NCBI GenBank assembly: GCA_002384855.1
Contig: DGBP01000080.1
Location: 1 to 64,000, forward strand
Source: Nocardioidaceae bacterium UBA4001
GTDB taxonomy: Bacteria; Actinomycetota; Actinomycetes; Propionibacteriales; Nocardioidaceae
Direction of reading: 5' to 3'
Length of the DNA stretch: 64,000 nt
The notes under the pieces were generated by a model. The model did no database searches, was not told where the DNA came from, and saw nothing but the letters and a program-made list of their open reading frames with translations. The translations under genes were made by a program, and so were the position numbers. This document shows, piece after piece, positions 8,169-16,807 of this stretch (positions are counted from its first letter, which is position 1; each line of letters starts with the position of its first letter).

Positions 8169-8417
8169 ATGACTCAGCGGGACCCCAGCTCTGCGCCCGA
8201 CCAGGACTCCCCCCAAGGCGACCCGTGGCACGCCTTCGGCTATCTGGTCTCCGGCGTGGCGCTCTACGGGATCCTCGGCTGGTTCGCGGACCGGTGGCTC
8301 GGGACCTCGTTCCTGGTCGTCGTCGGGATCCTCGGCGGTGCAGTGCTCGGGCTCTACATGACCTTCGCCCGGTTCAACCGTGTGCAGGGTCGGCAGTCGC
8401 AGCAGGAGAAGAACTAG
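8169..8417 (+). CDS. AtpZ/AtpI family small membrane protein
   Basis: 82 residues with two transmembrane helices. GVALYGILGWFADRWLGTS matches the Gly-rich first helix and the conserved D-x-x-x-GT loop of the AtpZ/AtpI family, which assists Fo c-ring assembly or Mg2+/Ca2+ supply to the synthase. It lies between the first membrane gene (31-base gap) and atpB (13-base gap). TATTGT at 8153-8158, 10 bases before the ATG, resembles a -10 element and could give a secondary, almost leaderless transcript; no good -35 accompanies it. Confidence 0.82.
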   Translation: MTQRDPSSAPDQDSPQGDPWHAFGYLVSGVALYGILGWFADRWLGTSFLVVVGILGGAVLGLYMTFARFNRVQGRQSQQEKN

Positions 8418-8430
8418 TGCAGGAGAACAC

Positions 8431-9270
8431 GTGAGTTTCGCTCTCAACCGCTTGGGCGCTGTCGCTCCGACCGCCGAGGAGGGCTTCACCCCTCCGGGTC
8501 CTGGTGACTTCGACCTGCCGCCGATCGGAGGCGGCTCGACCTTCGAGTTCATGGGCCAGACCATGTACCTCGGCGTCACCAAGCCGATGCTCCAGCTCGT
8601 GCTCGCGGCCGCGGTCGTGTTCTGGTTCTTCTACGCCGCCGCCAAGAAGCGCTCGATGGTCCCCGGCAAGCTGCAGTACGTCGGCGAGGTCGGCTACGGC
8701 TTCACGCGCAACAGCATCGGCCGCGACATCATCGGCAGCCGGGACTTCATGCGGTTCGTGCCGTACCTCTTCGCGCTGTTCTTCTTCATCTTGCTGAACA
8801 ACTTCTTCGGGTCGATCCCGTTCATCCAGTTCCCGAGCTTCTCGCGGTCCGGAATGGTCTACAGCCTGGCCATCTTGAGCTGGATCATCTACAACGCGGT
8901 CGGCATCAAGAAGCACGGGTTCGGCGGCTACTTCAGGCTCCAGTCGGTGCCCTCGGGCATCAAGGGCCCCATGCTCCTGCTCCTGGTCCCCCTGGAGTTC
9001 ATGTCCAACATCTTGGTCCGCCCGGTCACGCTGGCCCTCCGTCTCTTCGCCAACATGCTGGCCGGCCACCTCCTCCTCATCCTCTTCGCGCTCGGCGGTG
9101 AGTACCTCCTCCTGCACGGCGCGGCCCTCGTGAAGCCGGTCGGCATCCTTGCCTGGCTGCTCTTCATCGCGATCAGCTTCCTCGAGCTGCTGATCCAGTT
9201 CCTGCAGGCGTACGTCTTCGTCCTGCTGAACGCCATGTACATCTCCGGTGCTCTCGCAGACGAGCACTGA
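8431..9270 (+). CDS. atpB: ATP synthase Fo subunit a
   Basis: Proton-channel subunit of the F1Fo ATP synthase. It has 279 residues from GTG 8431, which has AGGAGA 5 bases upstream; the longer in-frame reading from 8380 overlaps the previous gene. The essential helix is present as PVTLALRLFANMLAGHLLL, with the stator arginine in LRLFAN. The final helices (ISFLELLIQFLQAYVFVLL) complete the half-channels. It is cotranscribed with atpE, which starts 52 bases later. Confidence 0.98.
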   Translation: MSFALNRLGAVAPTAEEGFTPPGPGDFDLPPIGGGSTFEFMGQTMYLGVTKPMLQLVLAAAVVFWFFYAAAKKRSMVPGKLQYVGEVGYGFTRNSIGRDIIGSRDFMRFVPYLFALFFFILLNNFFGSIPFIQFPSFSRSGMVYSLAILSWIIYNAVGIKKHGFGGYFRLQSVPSGIKGPMLLLLVPLEFMSNILVRPVTLALRLFANMLAGHLLLILFALGGEYLLLHGAALVKPVGILAWLLFIAISFLELLIQFLQAYVFVLLNAMYISGALADEH

Positions 9271-9322
9271 GAGTCGGATCCAAGTCCGCTACAAGTAGTA
9301 GAAACAACCGAAAGGAAAAGCC

Positions 9323-9526
9323 GTGGAAGGCTCCGCAAACATGATCGGCTACGGCCTCGCTGCTATCGGCCCCGGTGTCGGTATCGGTCTGATCTTCGCC
9401 GCGTACATCAACGGTGTGGCCCGTCAGCCCGAGGCGCAGGGTCGCCTGCAGTCGATCGCGATCCTGGGCTTCGCGCTCGCCGAGGCGCTCGCCATCATCG
9501 GTATCGCCCTCGCGTTCGTGCTCTGA
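9323..9526 (+). CDS. atpE: ATP synthase Fo subunit c
   Basis: Proton-carrying ring subunit with 67 residues forming a helical hairpin. The polar loop has R34-Q35-P36 and the proton-binding carboxylate is E54 (FALAEALAI). Helix 1 carries the Gly repeat GPGVGIGLIFAA that packs the ring. The GTG start at 9323 follows a strong AAAGGA site in an unusually A-rich leader, which may raise its translation, as the ring needs many copies per complex. Confidence 0.98.
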   Translation: MEGSANMIGYGLAAIGPGVGIGLIFAAYINGVARQPEAQGRLQSIAILGFALAEALAIIGIALAFVL

Positions 9527-9560
9527 TCCCGCCCACCAGCACTGACGAAGGACCACGCCC

Positions 9561-10112
9561 ATGAACTCGATCACCCTCGCGGCCGGGGAAGAGCTGAACC
9601 CCCTCATCCCGCACCCGGTGGAGATCGTCCTCTCGCTGGTCGTCTTCGCGCTGCTCTACCTCGCCGTCAAGAAGTGGGTAGTCCCCAACTTCGAGAAGAC
9701 GTTCGCGGAGCGCACGCAGGCGATCGAGGGTGGCCTCGCGGCCGCCGAGACGAAGCAGGCCGAGGCGGACGCGAAGCTCGCCGAGCTCAACCAGCAGCTC
9801 AGTGACGCTCGCCACGAGGCGGCCCGGATCCGCGAGGAAGCTCGCGAGCAGGGTGCGACGATCGTGGCGGAGATGCGCCAGCAGGCCCAGTCCGAGGCTG
9901 CGCGCATCGTCGAGCACGCCCACACGCAGATCGAGGCCGAGCGCCAGCAGGCGGTCACCTCGCTCCGTGCGGAGGTCGGCGCTCTCGCCACCTCGCTCGC
10001 CGGCCGCATCGTCGGTGAGTCCCTCGACGACGAGGCTCGCCAGAGCCGCGTGGTCGACCGTTTCCTGGCCGACCTGGAGAGCCAGCAGGCAACGGGGAAC
10101 GGGGCGCACTGA
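9561..10112 (+). CDS. atpF: ATP synthase Fo subunit b
   Basis: Peripheral-stalk subunit with 183 residues. One N-terminal membrane helix (IVLSLVVFALLYLAVKKWVVP) is followed by a long charged coiled coil rich in Ala, Glu, Gln and Arg up to about residue 165. Length and layout are typical. The stop codon shares its last base with the start of atpH (TGATG at 10110-10114), so the stalk partners b and delta are translationally coupled. Confidence 0.97.
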   Translation: MNSITLAAGEELNPLIPHPVEIVLSLVVFALLYLAVKKWVVPNFEKTFAERTQAIEGGLAAAETKQAEADAKLAELNQQLSDARHEAARIREEAREQGATIVAEMRQQAQSEAARIVEHAHTQIEAERQQAVTSLRAEVGALATSLAGRIVGESLDDEARQSRVVDRFLADLESQQATGNGAH

Positions 10113-10921
10113 TGCGGGGAGCTTCCGCAGGCTCGCTCGAGCGGCTCACCGAGCAGCTCGGCACGGCCATCGCGGGTGGTGCCGACGCGGTGCGGGTCGC
10201 CGACGACCTGTTCGCGGTGTCGGCGCTGCTGCGGCGCGAGCCCAGCCTCCGCCGCGTGGCCACGGACCTCTCGCTGCAGCCGGCTGCCAAGGCGGACTTC
10301 GTGCGCAACCTCCTCGGGCAGCAGCTCGACGAGGCGGCCATGGACCTCGTCGGCAGTGCGGTCACCCAGCGGTGGGCCGCGACCCGCGATCTCGCCGACG
10401 CCCTCGAGGAGCTCGGGGTCATCGCCGTGGTCAAGGGCGCCGACCGTGACGGTCAGTCCGACGCGCTCGAGGACGAGCTGTTCGGTTTCGAGCAGCTGGT
10501 CACCGAGCACCCCGACCTGCGCGACGCACTGTCCGACAGCTCGAGGACGGCGGTGGACAAGCACGCGCTGCTCGACGAGCTCCTGGGAGGACGGGCCACC
10601 GCTGCCACGGTCAGGCTGGTCAAGCAGGCCGTCGTGAGCAGCCACCGCACCGTGACCGTGGCCGTGGAGCACTACCAGAAGGTCGCCGCGGCCAACCGGA
10701 ACCGGCTCGTCGCCGTCGTCAGGGTGGCGCACGAGATGCCCGAGGCGGACCGCCGGCGTCTGCAGGGGGCGCTGGCCCGCCAGTACGACCGGCCGGTGCA
10801 CCTCAACGTCGTCGTCGACCCCGAGGTGGTCGGTGGCGTCAAGGTCGAGATCGGTGACGACGTCATCGACGGCACCGTGGCAAGCCGCCTCGACGACGCA
10901 CGCCGCCGCCTCGCCGGCTGA
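10112..10921 (+). CDS. atpH: ATP synthase F1 subunit delta
   Basis: Joins the b stalk to the top of F1. It has 269 residues, longer than the roughly 180 of E. coli but normal for high-GC actinobacteria. The C-terminal signature PVHLNVVVDPEVVGGVKVEIGDDVIDGTVASRL is the conserved OSCP/delta segment. The N-terminal half is an Arg/Ala-rich helical domain. It starts in an overlap with atpF and is followed by atpA after 56 bases. Confidence 0.95.
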   Translation: MRGASAGSLERLTEQLGTAIAGGADAVRVADDLFAVSALLRREPSLRRVATDLSLQPAAKADFVRNLLGQQLDEAAMDLVGSAVTQRWAATRDLADALEELGVIAVVKGADRDGQSDALEDELFGFEQLVTEHPDLRDALSDSSRTAVDKHALLDELLGGRATAATVRLVKQAVVSSHRTVTVAVEHYQKVAAANRNRLVAVVRVAHEMPEADRRRLQGALARQYDRPVHLNVVVDPEVVGGVKVEIGDDVIDGTVASRLDDARRRLAG

Positions 10922-10977
10922 GCCAGCCGGACCGCAGACCCCCAGACCTGAGAAGACGAGAGAGCAGGGACAACGAA

Positions 10978-12618
10978 ATGACGGAGCTTTCGATCCGTCC
11001 GGAGGAGATCCGGGACGCGCTGCAGCGCTTCGTGTCGGACTACAAGCCCGAGACGGCCAGCCGCGAAGAGGTGGGCACGGTCGCCGAGGCCGGTGACGGC
11101 ATCGCCCGTGTGACCGGCCTCCCCTCGGCCATGGCGAACGAGCTGCTCGAGTTCGAGGACGGCACGTTCGGCCTCGCGCTGAACCTCGACACCCGCGAGA
11201 TCGGTGTCGTCATCCTCGGTGACTTCGAGGGGATCGAGGAGGGGCAGAGCGTCCGTCGTACGGGCGAGGTCCTCTCCGTGCCCGTCGGCGAGGGCTACCT
11301 CGGCCGCGTGGTCGACCCGCTCGGCAAGCCGATCGACGGGCTGGGCGACATCGAGACCGAGGGCCGTCGTGCACTCGAGCTCCAGGCTCCCGGCGTGATG
11401 GCGCGCAAGTCGGTGCACGAGCCGCTCGCCACCGGCATCAAGGCCATCGACGCGATGACCCCGATCGGCCGTGGCCAGCGCCAGCTGATCATCGGCGACC
11501 GCGCCACCGGCAAGAGCGCCATCGCGCTCGACACGATCATCAACCAGAAGCAGTACTGGGAGTCCGGCGACCCGTCGAAGCAGGTGCGCTGCATCTACGT
11601 CGCGATCGGCCAGAAGGGCTCCACGATCGCCGCCGTCCGCGGTGCCCTCGAGGAGGCCGGCGCGCTGGAGTACACCACCATCGTGGCCGCCCCCGCCTCC
11701 GACTCCGCGGGCTTCAAGTACCTCGCCCCCTACACCGGTTCTGCCATCGGCCAGCACTGGATGTACGACGGCAAGCACGTCCTCATCGTCTTCGACGACC
11801 TGACCAAGCAGGCCGAGGCGTACCGCGCCGTGTCCCTGCTGCTGCGCCGTCCGCCGGGCCGCGAGGCCTACCCGGGCGACGTGTTCTACCTGCACAGCCG
11901 TCTCCTCGAGCGCTGCGCGAAGCTCTCCGACGAGATGGGCGCCGGCTCCATGACCGGGCTGCCGCTGATCGAGACCAAGGCCAACGACGTGTCGGCCTAC
12001 ATCCCGACCAACGTCATCTCGATCACCGACGGCCAGATCTTCCTCCAGTCCGACCTGTTCGCGGCCAACCAGCGGCCCGCGATCGACGTCGGAATCTCGG
12101 TGTCCCGAGTCGGTGGTGCCGCGATGACCAAGGCGGTCAAGAAGGTGACCGGTTCGCTCAAGGTCGACCTGGCGCAGTACCGCGCCATGGAGGCCTTCGC
12201 GATGTTCGCCTCCGACCTCGACGCCGCCTCGCGTCAGCAGCTCGACCGTGGTCAGCGCCTGATGGCTCTTCTCCGGCAGCCGCAGTACTCGCCGTACCCG
12301 GTGCCGGAGATGACCGTGTCCCTGTGGACCGGCACGACCGGTCGCCTCGACAAGGTCCCGACCGACGACGTCTTGCGCTTCGAGCGTGAGTTCCTCGACT
12401 ACCTGCGCCGCGAGCACGCCGGGATCCTGGACTCCATCCGCGAGAGCAACGACTTCTCCGACGACACCGACCACGCTCTCGAGGGTGCGTACAACTCCTT
12501 CCTCGACCAGTTCGAGACCTCGGACGGGGGCTCGATCAAGGCCGGCAAGGAAGAGCACGAGGCACTTCCCGAGGACGAGCTCGAGCAGGAGCAGATCGTC
12601 AAGCAGAAGCGGGGCTGA
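10978..12618 (+). CDS. atpA: ATP synthase F1 subunit alpha
   Basis: Regulatory nucleotide-binding subunit with 546 residues. The P-loop GDRATGKS is at 173-180, and the arginine finger for the beta site is in ISVSRVGGAA. The C-terminus extends past the usual end with an acidic Glu/Asp-rich tail (EHEALPEDELEQEQ), a feature of several actinobacterial alpha subunits; in mycobacteria a C-terminal extension of alpha restrains ATP hydrolysis. The start ATG 10978 follows GAGAGCAGGGAC. Only 3 bases separate it from atpG. Confidence 0.98.
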   Translation: MTELSIRPEEIRDALQRFVSDYKPETASREEVGTVAEAGDGIARVTGLPSAMANELLEFEDGTFGLALNLDTREIGVVILGDFEGIEEGQSVRRTGEVLSVPVGEGYLGRVVDPLGKPIDGLGDIETEGRRALELQAPGVMARKSVHEPLATGIKAIDAMTPIGRGQRQLIIGDRATGKSAIALDTIINQKQYWESGDPSKQVRCIYVAIGQKGSTIAAVRGALEEAGALEYTTIVAAPASDSAGFKYLAPYTGSAIGQHWMYDGKHVLIVFDDLTKQAEAYRAVSLLLRRPPGREAYPGDVFYLHSRLLERCAKLSDEMGAGSMTGLPLIETKANDVSAYIPTNVISITDGQIFLQSDLFAANQRPAIDVGISVSRVGGAAMTKAVKKVTGSLKVDLAQYRAMEAFAMFASDLDAASRQQLDRGQRLMALLRQPQYSPYPVPEMTVSLWTGTTGRLDKVPTDDVLRFEREFLDYLRREHAGILDSIRESNDFSDDTDHALEGAYNSFLDQFETSDGGSIKAGKEEHEALPEDELEQEQIVKQKRG

Positions 12619-12621
12619 CCC

Positions 12622-13563
12622 ATGGCCCTATCGCTGCGTGAGTACCGCGCCCGGATCAAGTCGGTCGAGTCGACGAAGAAGATCACCCGCGCCATGGAGC
12701 TCATCGCTGCGTCTCGCATCATCAAGGCGCAGCAGCGGGCCCAGGCGGCCGCGCCGTACGCCCGCGAGCTGACCCGCGCGGTGTCGGCGGTGGCGACGTT
12801 CTCGAACGTCGACCACCCGCTCACCACCGAGCCGGAGAACCCGACGCGGGCCGCGATCCTGATCGTGACCAGCGACCGAGGGCTCGCCGGCGCCTACTCC
12901 TCCAGCGTGATCAAGGAGGGCGAGCGTCTCACCGAGAAGCTGCGGGAGGAGGGCAAGGAGGTCGACACCTACATCAGCGGTCGCAAGGGTGTTGCGTACT
13001 TCAAGTTCCGCCGCCGCCCGATCGTCGAGCAGTGGACGGGGTTCTCGGACCAGCCCACCTACGACGTGGCTCGCGAGATCGGTGACCGCCTGATCGAGGC
13101 GTTCCTCGCCGGTGCGGCGGGCGAGAGCGCCTCGCAGTCCGAGGATGACGTCCGCGGTGTGGACGAGGTGCACGTGATCTACACGCGCTTCAGGTCGATG
13201 CTGGTCCAGGAGCCCACTGCGGTGCGCCTCCTGCCCCTCGAGGTCGTCGAGGGGGAGGAGCGTCCCTCTGAGGAGGAGGCGCTGCCTCTCTACGAGTTCG
13301 AGCCGTCCGCGGCCGAGGTCCTCGACGGGCTGCTGCCGCGCTACGTCCAGAGCCGGATCTACTTCGCCCTGCTCCAGGCCGCGGCTTCCGAGCTCGCGGC
13401 CCGGCAGCGGGCGATGAAGGCGGCGACGGACAACGCCGAAGAGCTCATCAAGAAGTACACCCGTATTGCCAACCAGGCCCGCCAGGCCGGGATTACCCAG
13501 GAAATCAGCGAGATCGTCGGTGGCGTCAACGCGCTGGCCGATGCGACTGCCGGGAGTGAGTGA
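12622..13563 (+). CDS. atpG: ATP synthase F1 subunit gamma
   Basis: Central-shaft subunit with 313 residues. The N-terminal coiled-coil half is SLREYRARIKSVESTKKITRAMELIAASR and the C-terminal half is ARQRAMKAATDNAEELIKKYTRIANQARQAGITQEI, both strongly conserved. The central domain carries an acidic insertion (EGEERPSEEEALPLYEFEPSA) compared with E. coli, similar to actinobacterial homologues. The stop lies within a few bases of the atpD start, which supports coupled translation. Confidence 0.97.
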   Translation: MALSLREYRARIKSVESTKKITRAMELIAASRIIKAQQRAQAAAPYARELTRAVSAVATFSNVDHPLTTEPENPTRAAILIVTSDRGLAGAYSSSVIKEGERLTEKLREEGKEVDTYISGRKGVAYFKFRRRPIVEQWTGFSDQPTYDVAREIGDRLIEAFLAGAAGESASQSEDDVRGVDEVHVIYTRFRSMLVQEPTAVRLLPLEVVEGEERPSEEEALPLYEFEPSAAEVLDGLLPRYVQSRIYFALLQAAASELAARQRAMKAATDNAEELIKKYTRIANQARQAGITQEISEIVGGVNALADATAGSE

Positions 13564-13568
13564 AGGAA

Positions 13569-15026
13569 ATGACTGCCACGATTGAAGAGCGCGGCACCGA
13601 GCAGGGTGCCGGCGGGGTTGGTCGCATCGCGCGAGTCATCGGCCCCGTGGTCGACATCGAGTTCCCCGCGGACTCGATGCCGGAGATCTACAACAAGCTG
13701 ACCGTCGAGTACGAGCTCGGCGGAGAGACCCTGACGCTGCCGCTCGAGGTCGCTCAGCACATCGGCGACGGCATGGTGCGCGCCATCTCGCTGAAGCCGA
13801 CCGACGGGCTCGTCCGCGGCGCCCGGGTCCAGGACACCGGCGGCCCGATCTCGGTGCCGGTCGGGAACGCGACCCTCGGACACGTGTTCAACGCGACCGG
13901 TGACGTGCTCAACCTCAAGGAGGGCGAGCGCTTCGAGGTCGAGGAGCGGTGGGGGATCCACCGCAAGGCCCCGGCCTTCGACCAGCTCGAGTCGAAGACC
14001 CAGATGTTCCAGACCGGCATCAAGGTCATCGACCTTCTCACGCCGTACGTCCAGGGCGGCAAGATCGGCCTGTTCGGCGGTGCGGGCGTCGGCAAGACGG
14101 TGCTCATCCAGGAGATGATCGCCCGGGTCGCGAAGGACCACGGTGGTGTGTCGGTGTTCGCCGGTGTCGGCGAGCGCACCCGTGAGGGCAACGACCTGAT
14201 CGTGGAGATGGAAGAGGCCGGTGTCATCGGGCAGACCGCCCTGGTCTTCGGCCAGATGGACGAGCCGCCGGGCACGCGTCTGCGCGTGGCCCTGTCCGCG
14301 CTGACGATGGCGGAGTACTTCCGCGACGTGCAGAAGCAGGACGTGCTGCTGTTCATCGACAACATCTTCCGGTTCACCCAGGCCGGTTCCGAGGTCTCCA
14401 CGCTGCTCGGCCGCATGCCGTCCGCTGTCGGCTACCAGCCGAACCTCGCCGACGAGATGGGTCAGCTCCAGGAGCGGATCACCTCGACGCGCGGTCACTC
14501 GATCACCTCGATGCAGGCGATCTACGTGCCCGCCGACGACTACACCGACCCGGCTCCGGCAACCACCTTCGCGCACCTCGACGCGACGACGGAGCTGTCG
14601 CGTGAGATCGCCTCGCTCGGTATCTACCCGGCGGTGGACCCGCTCACCTCGACCTCGCGGATCCTCGACCCGCGGTTCATCGGTGAGGACCACTACAACA
14701 CGGCGATCCGCGTGAAGCAGATCCTCCAGCGCAACAAGGAGCTGCAGGACATCATCGCGATCCTCGGTGTCGACGAGCTCTCCGAGGAGGACAAGATCAT
14801 CGTGTCCCGGGCGCGCCGTATCCAGCGGTTCCTGTCCCAGAACACCTACGTGGCGAAGCAGTTCACCGGCATCGAGGGCTCGACGGTCCCGATCGAGGAC
14901 ACGATCGAGGCCTTCACGAAGATCGCCGACGGCGAGTATGATCACGTCGCGGAGCAGGCCTTCTTCATGTGCGGCGGGCTCGACGACGTCGAGCGCAAGT
15001 GGGCCGAGATCCAGAAGAACCTCTGA
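13569..15026 (+). CDS. atpD: ATP synthase F1 subunit beta
   Basis: Catalytic subunit with 485 residues from ATG 13569. The P-loop GGAGVGKT is at 170-177; GVGERTREGNDLIVEM holds the catalytic glutamate region and LLFIDNIFRFTQAGSEVS the Walker B. The start is placed at ATG 13569 because actinobacterial homologues begin with MTATVE-like sequence; an in-frame GTG at 13560, overlapping the atpG stop, is an alternative that would add three residues. Unlike the rest of the operon, it is separated from the next gene by 123 bases. Confidence 0.97.
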   Translation: MTATIEERGTEQGAGGVGRIARVIGPVVDIEFPADSMPEIYNKLTVEYELGGETLTLPLEVAQHIGDGMVRAISLKPTDGLVRGARVQDTGGPISVPVGNATLGHVFNATGDVLNLKEGERFEVEERWGIHRKAPAFDQLESKTQMFQTGIKVIDLLTPYVQGGKIGLFGGAGVGKTVLIQEMIARVAKDHGGVSVFAGVGERTREGNDLIVEMEEAGVIGQTALVFGQMDEPPGTRLRVALSALTMAEYFRDVQKQDVLLFIDNIFRFTQAGSEVSTLLGRMPSAVGYQPNLADEMGQLQERITSTRGHSITSMQAIYVPADDYTDPAPATTFAHLDATTELSREIASLGIYPAVDPLTSTSRILDPRFIGEDHYNTAIRVKQILQRNKELQDIIAILGVDELSEEDKIIVSRARRIQRFLSQNTYVAKQFTGIEGSTVPIEDTIEAFTKIADGEYDHVAEQAFFMCGGLDDVERKWAEIQKNL

Positions 15027-15041
15027 GTTCTTCCCTGAGTC

Positions 15042-15089
15042 GACCCCGCCCGCGGGGTCCCGGTGCCGACATCGGGCCTCGCGGGCGGG
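15042..15089 (+). promoter_or_regulatory. Competing hairpins between atpD and atpC
   Basis: In the 123-base atpD-atpC spacer, GACCCC (15042-15047) can pair with GGGGTC (15054-15059). Alternatively CCCGCCCGCG (15045-15054) can pair with CGCGGGCGGG (15080-15089). The two stems share bases and exclude each other. This could lower atpC expression relative to atpD or protect the mRNA. No T-run follows, so a plain terminator is less likely. Confidence 0.5.
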
Positions 15090-15149
15090 ATCACCAACCA
15101 GGCTCGGCCCTGTGACAACAACAACCGCTTTTCGAGATGAGGAGTCCGC

Positions 15150-15551
15150 GTGAGTGACGACCTGCTTCACGTCGAGCTGGTCGCGGCCGACCGGCTCGTG
15201 TGGTCCGGCGAGGCCACCATGGTCATCGCCCGCACCACCGAGGGCGATGTCGGCATCCTGCCGAACCACGCCCCGATGCTCTCGCTGATGGTCGACGGCG
15301 TCGTGGACGTCCAGACCGCCGAGGGCGAGACCTGGGTGGCCGCGGTGGACGCCGGCTTCCTGTCCGTGGCGAACAACCGCATCTCGATCCTCTCCGAGCA
15401 CGCGGAGATGTCGCACGAGATCGACCTCGAGAAGGCCCGGACCGAGCTCGAGCGCGCCAAGACCGCCGGCGAGTACGACAGCGAGGTGGAGGCCGAGGAC
15501 GCCATCCGCCGCGCCGAGGCTCGCATCCGCGCCGTCGAGCGGGCATCCTGA
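15150..15551 (+). CDS. atpC: ATP synthase F1 subunit epsilon
   Basis: 133 residues. The N-terminal beta-sandwich is shown by LLHVELVAADRLVWSGEATMVIARTTEGDVGILPNHAPMLS, the conserved epsilon signature with G-x-L-P-x-H-A-P. The C-terminal helical hairpin (EKARTELERAKTAG to RRAEARIRAVERA) is present, so the inhibitory form is intact. The GTG start at 15150 follows GATGAGGAG. It is the last ATP synthase gene; the next gene follows 59 bases later on the same strand. Confidence 0.97.
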   Translation: MSDDLLHVELVAADRLVWSGEATMVIARTTEGDVGILPNHAPMLSLMVDGVVDVQTAEGETWVAAVDAGFLSVANNRISILSEHAEMSHEIDLEKARTELERAKTAGEYDSEVEAEDAIRRAEARIRAVERAS

Positions 15552-15610
15552 GACTCACCTCGGGTACCGGTCCCCGACCGGGAGTGACCCAGCAGAAGCG
15601 GAGGCGATAG

Positions 15611-16054
15611 ATGCCGTGGTGGGCGTGGCTGCTCGACGCAGTCGGCGCGCTGCTGCTGATCGCCCTGCTCTACGGCATCGCCCTGGTCGTCCGCCGTCGC
15701 TGGATCTCCCGTGACGGGGGGACCTTCGAGTTCAGTGTCCGCGTCCGGTCCGAGAGGGCCGGGCGCGGCTGGGTTCTGGGGGTGGGTCGCTACAGCGGCG
15801 ACCACCTCGAGTGGTTCCGGATCTTCTCCCTCTCGCCGCGGCCGCGCCTGCGGTTCTCCCGCAGCGACCTCGAGTACGTCGGCCGCCGCGACCCCGAGGG
15901 TGCGGAGTCGTACTCCCTCTACTCCGGGCACACCATCGTCATGTGCGAGTGCCCGAACGGCCCGCTCGAGGTGGCGATGAGCCCCGAGGCGCTGACCGGG
16001 TTCCTCGCCTGGCTCGAGGCCGCTCCGCCCGGCCGCCGCATCCGCCGCCACTGA
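15611..16054 (+). CDS. DUF2550 family membrane-anchored protein
   Basis: 147 residues with one N-terminal membrane helix (LLDAVGALLLIALLYGIALVV) and a cytoplasmic or surface domain of about 110 residues with repeated WV, GRY and FRIFSLSPRPRL strands. It matches the DUF2550 family, which in actinobacteria typically sits directly downstream of atpC. The function is unknown. It may ride on the atp transcript. It ends 12 bases from the convergent adenosyltransferase gene. Confidence 0.8.
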   Translation: MPWWAWLLDAVGALLLIALLYGIALVVRRRWISRDGGTFEFSVRVRSERAGRGWVLGVGRYSGDHLEWFRIFSLSPRPRLRFSRSDLEYVGRRDPEGAESYSLYSGHTIVMCECPNGPLEVAMSPEALTGFLAWLEAAPPGRRIRRH

Positions 16055-16066
16055 GCCGGCAAACCG

Positions 16067-16639
16067 TCAGCGCTCCCCGCCCGGCTTCCACAGGACGTCG
16101 CCCTGCCCGCGGTTCGCGTGACGGGCGAGGATGAACAGCAGGTCGCTGAGCCGGTTGAGGTACTTGATCGCGAGCACGTTCATCGTCTCCCCGTGCTCCT
16201 CGGACGCGGCCCATGCGGCGCGCTCGGCCCGACGGGTCACCGTGCGAGCCACGTGCAGCAGCGCGGCGCCCGGGGTACCACCGCTGAGGATGAACGACCG
16301 GAGGTTCTCCAGCTCCTCGTTGTACTCGTCGCACCAGCCCTCGAGCCGGTCGACGTAGGCCTGCTCCACCCGCAGCGGCGGGAACTCGGGGTTCTCCACG
16401 ACGGGGGTGGCGAAGTCGGCGCCGACGTCGAAGAGATCGTTCTGCACCGTGCGCAGGACGCTCGCCACGTCGTCGTCGAGCCCGCCGAGGGCGACGGCTG
16501 CTCCGATCTGGGCGTTGGCCTCGTCGACGTCGGCATAGGCGTGCAGCCGCAGGTCGTTCTTCGTCGTCTCGCTCATGTCGCCGAGCCGGGTGCGTCCGGC
16601 GTCGCCGGTGCGGGTGTAGATGCGGGTGAGGTTGACCAT
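16067..16639 (-). CDS. Cob(I)alamin adenosyltransferase, PduO/MMAB type
   Basis: Transfers the adenosyl group from ATP to cob(I)alamin, making the adenosylcobalamin cofactor of the mutases in this window. It has 190 residues. Family motifs are TRTGDAGRTRLGD near the N-terminus (ATP-binding TRxGDxGxT), RSFILSGGTPGAALLHVARTVTRRAER in the centre and KYLNRLSDLLFILAR near the C-terminus. It lies only 1.2 kb from ethylmalonyl-CoA mutase and transcribes away from it. Confidence 0.95.
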   Translation of the reverse strand: MVNLTRIYTRTGDAGRTRLGDMSETTKNDLRLHAYADVDEANAQIGAAVALGGLDDDVASVLRTVQNDLFDVGADFATPVVENPEFPPLRVEQAYVDRLEGWCDEYNEELENLRSFILSGGTPGAALLHVARTVTRRAERAAWAASEEHGETMNVLAIKYLNRLSDLLFILARHANRGQGDVLWKPGGER

Positions 16640-16807
16640 GACTCCACCCTAAGCCGACGGCCACGACCGGCCGGGTCCGGACCGGGCACCGGTTCATCGA
16701 GCGAAACGCGGCACGCGGAACAAGGCAACCATTTCCCTGTGCCGTGCGTCATAGTGGGTACAGGGTGACCCGGAACGGGGAGGGTCGCCCAGACGGTGGG
16801 AGACGGT

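Noticed and set aside
16756..16761. GGGTAC before the STAS gene as a sigma-B-type -10 element
   Set aside because: No convincing GTTT-like -35 at 14-16 bases upstream; the hexamer alone is common in GC-rich DNA.
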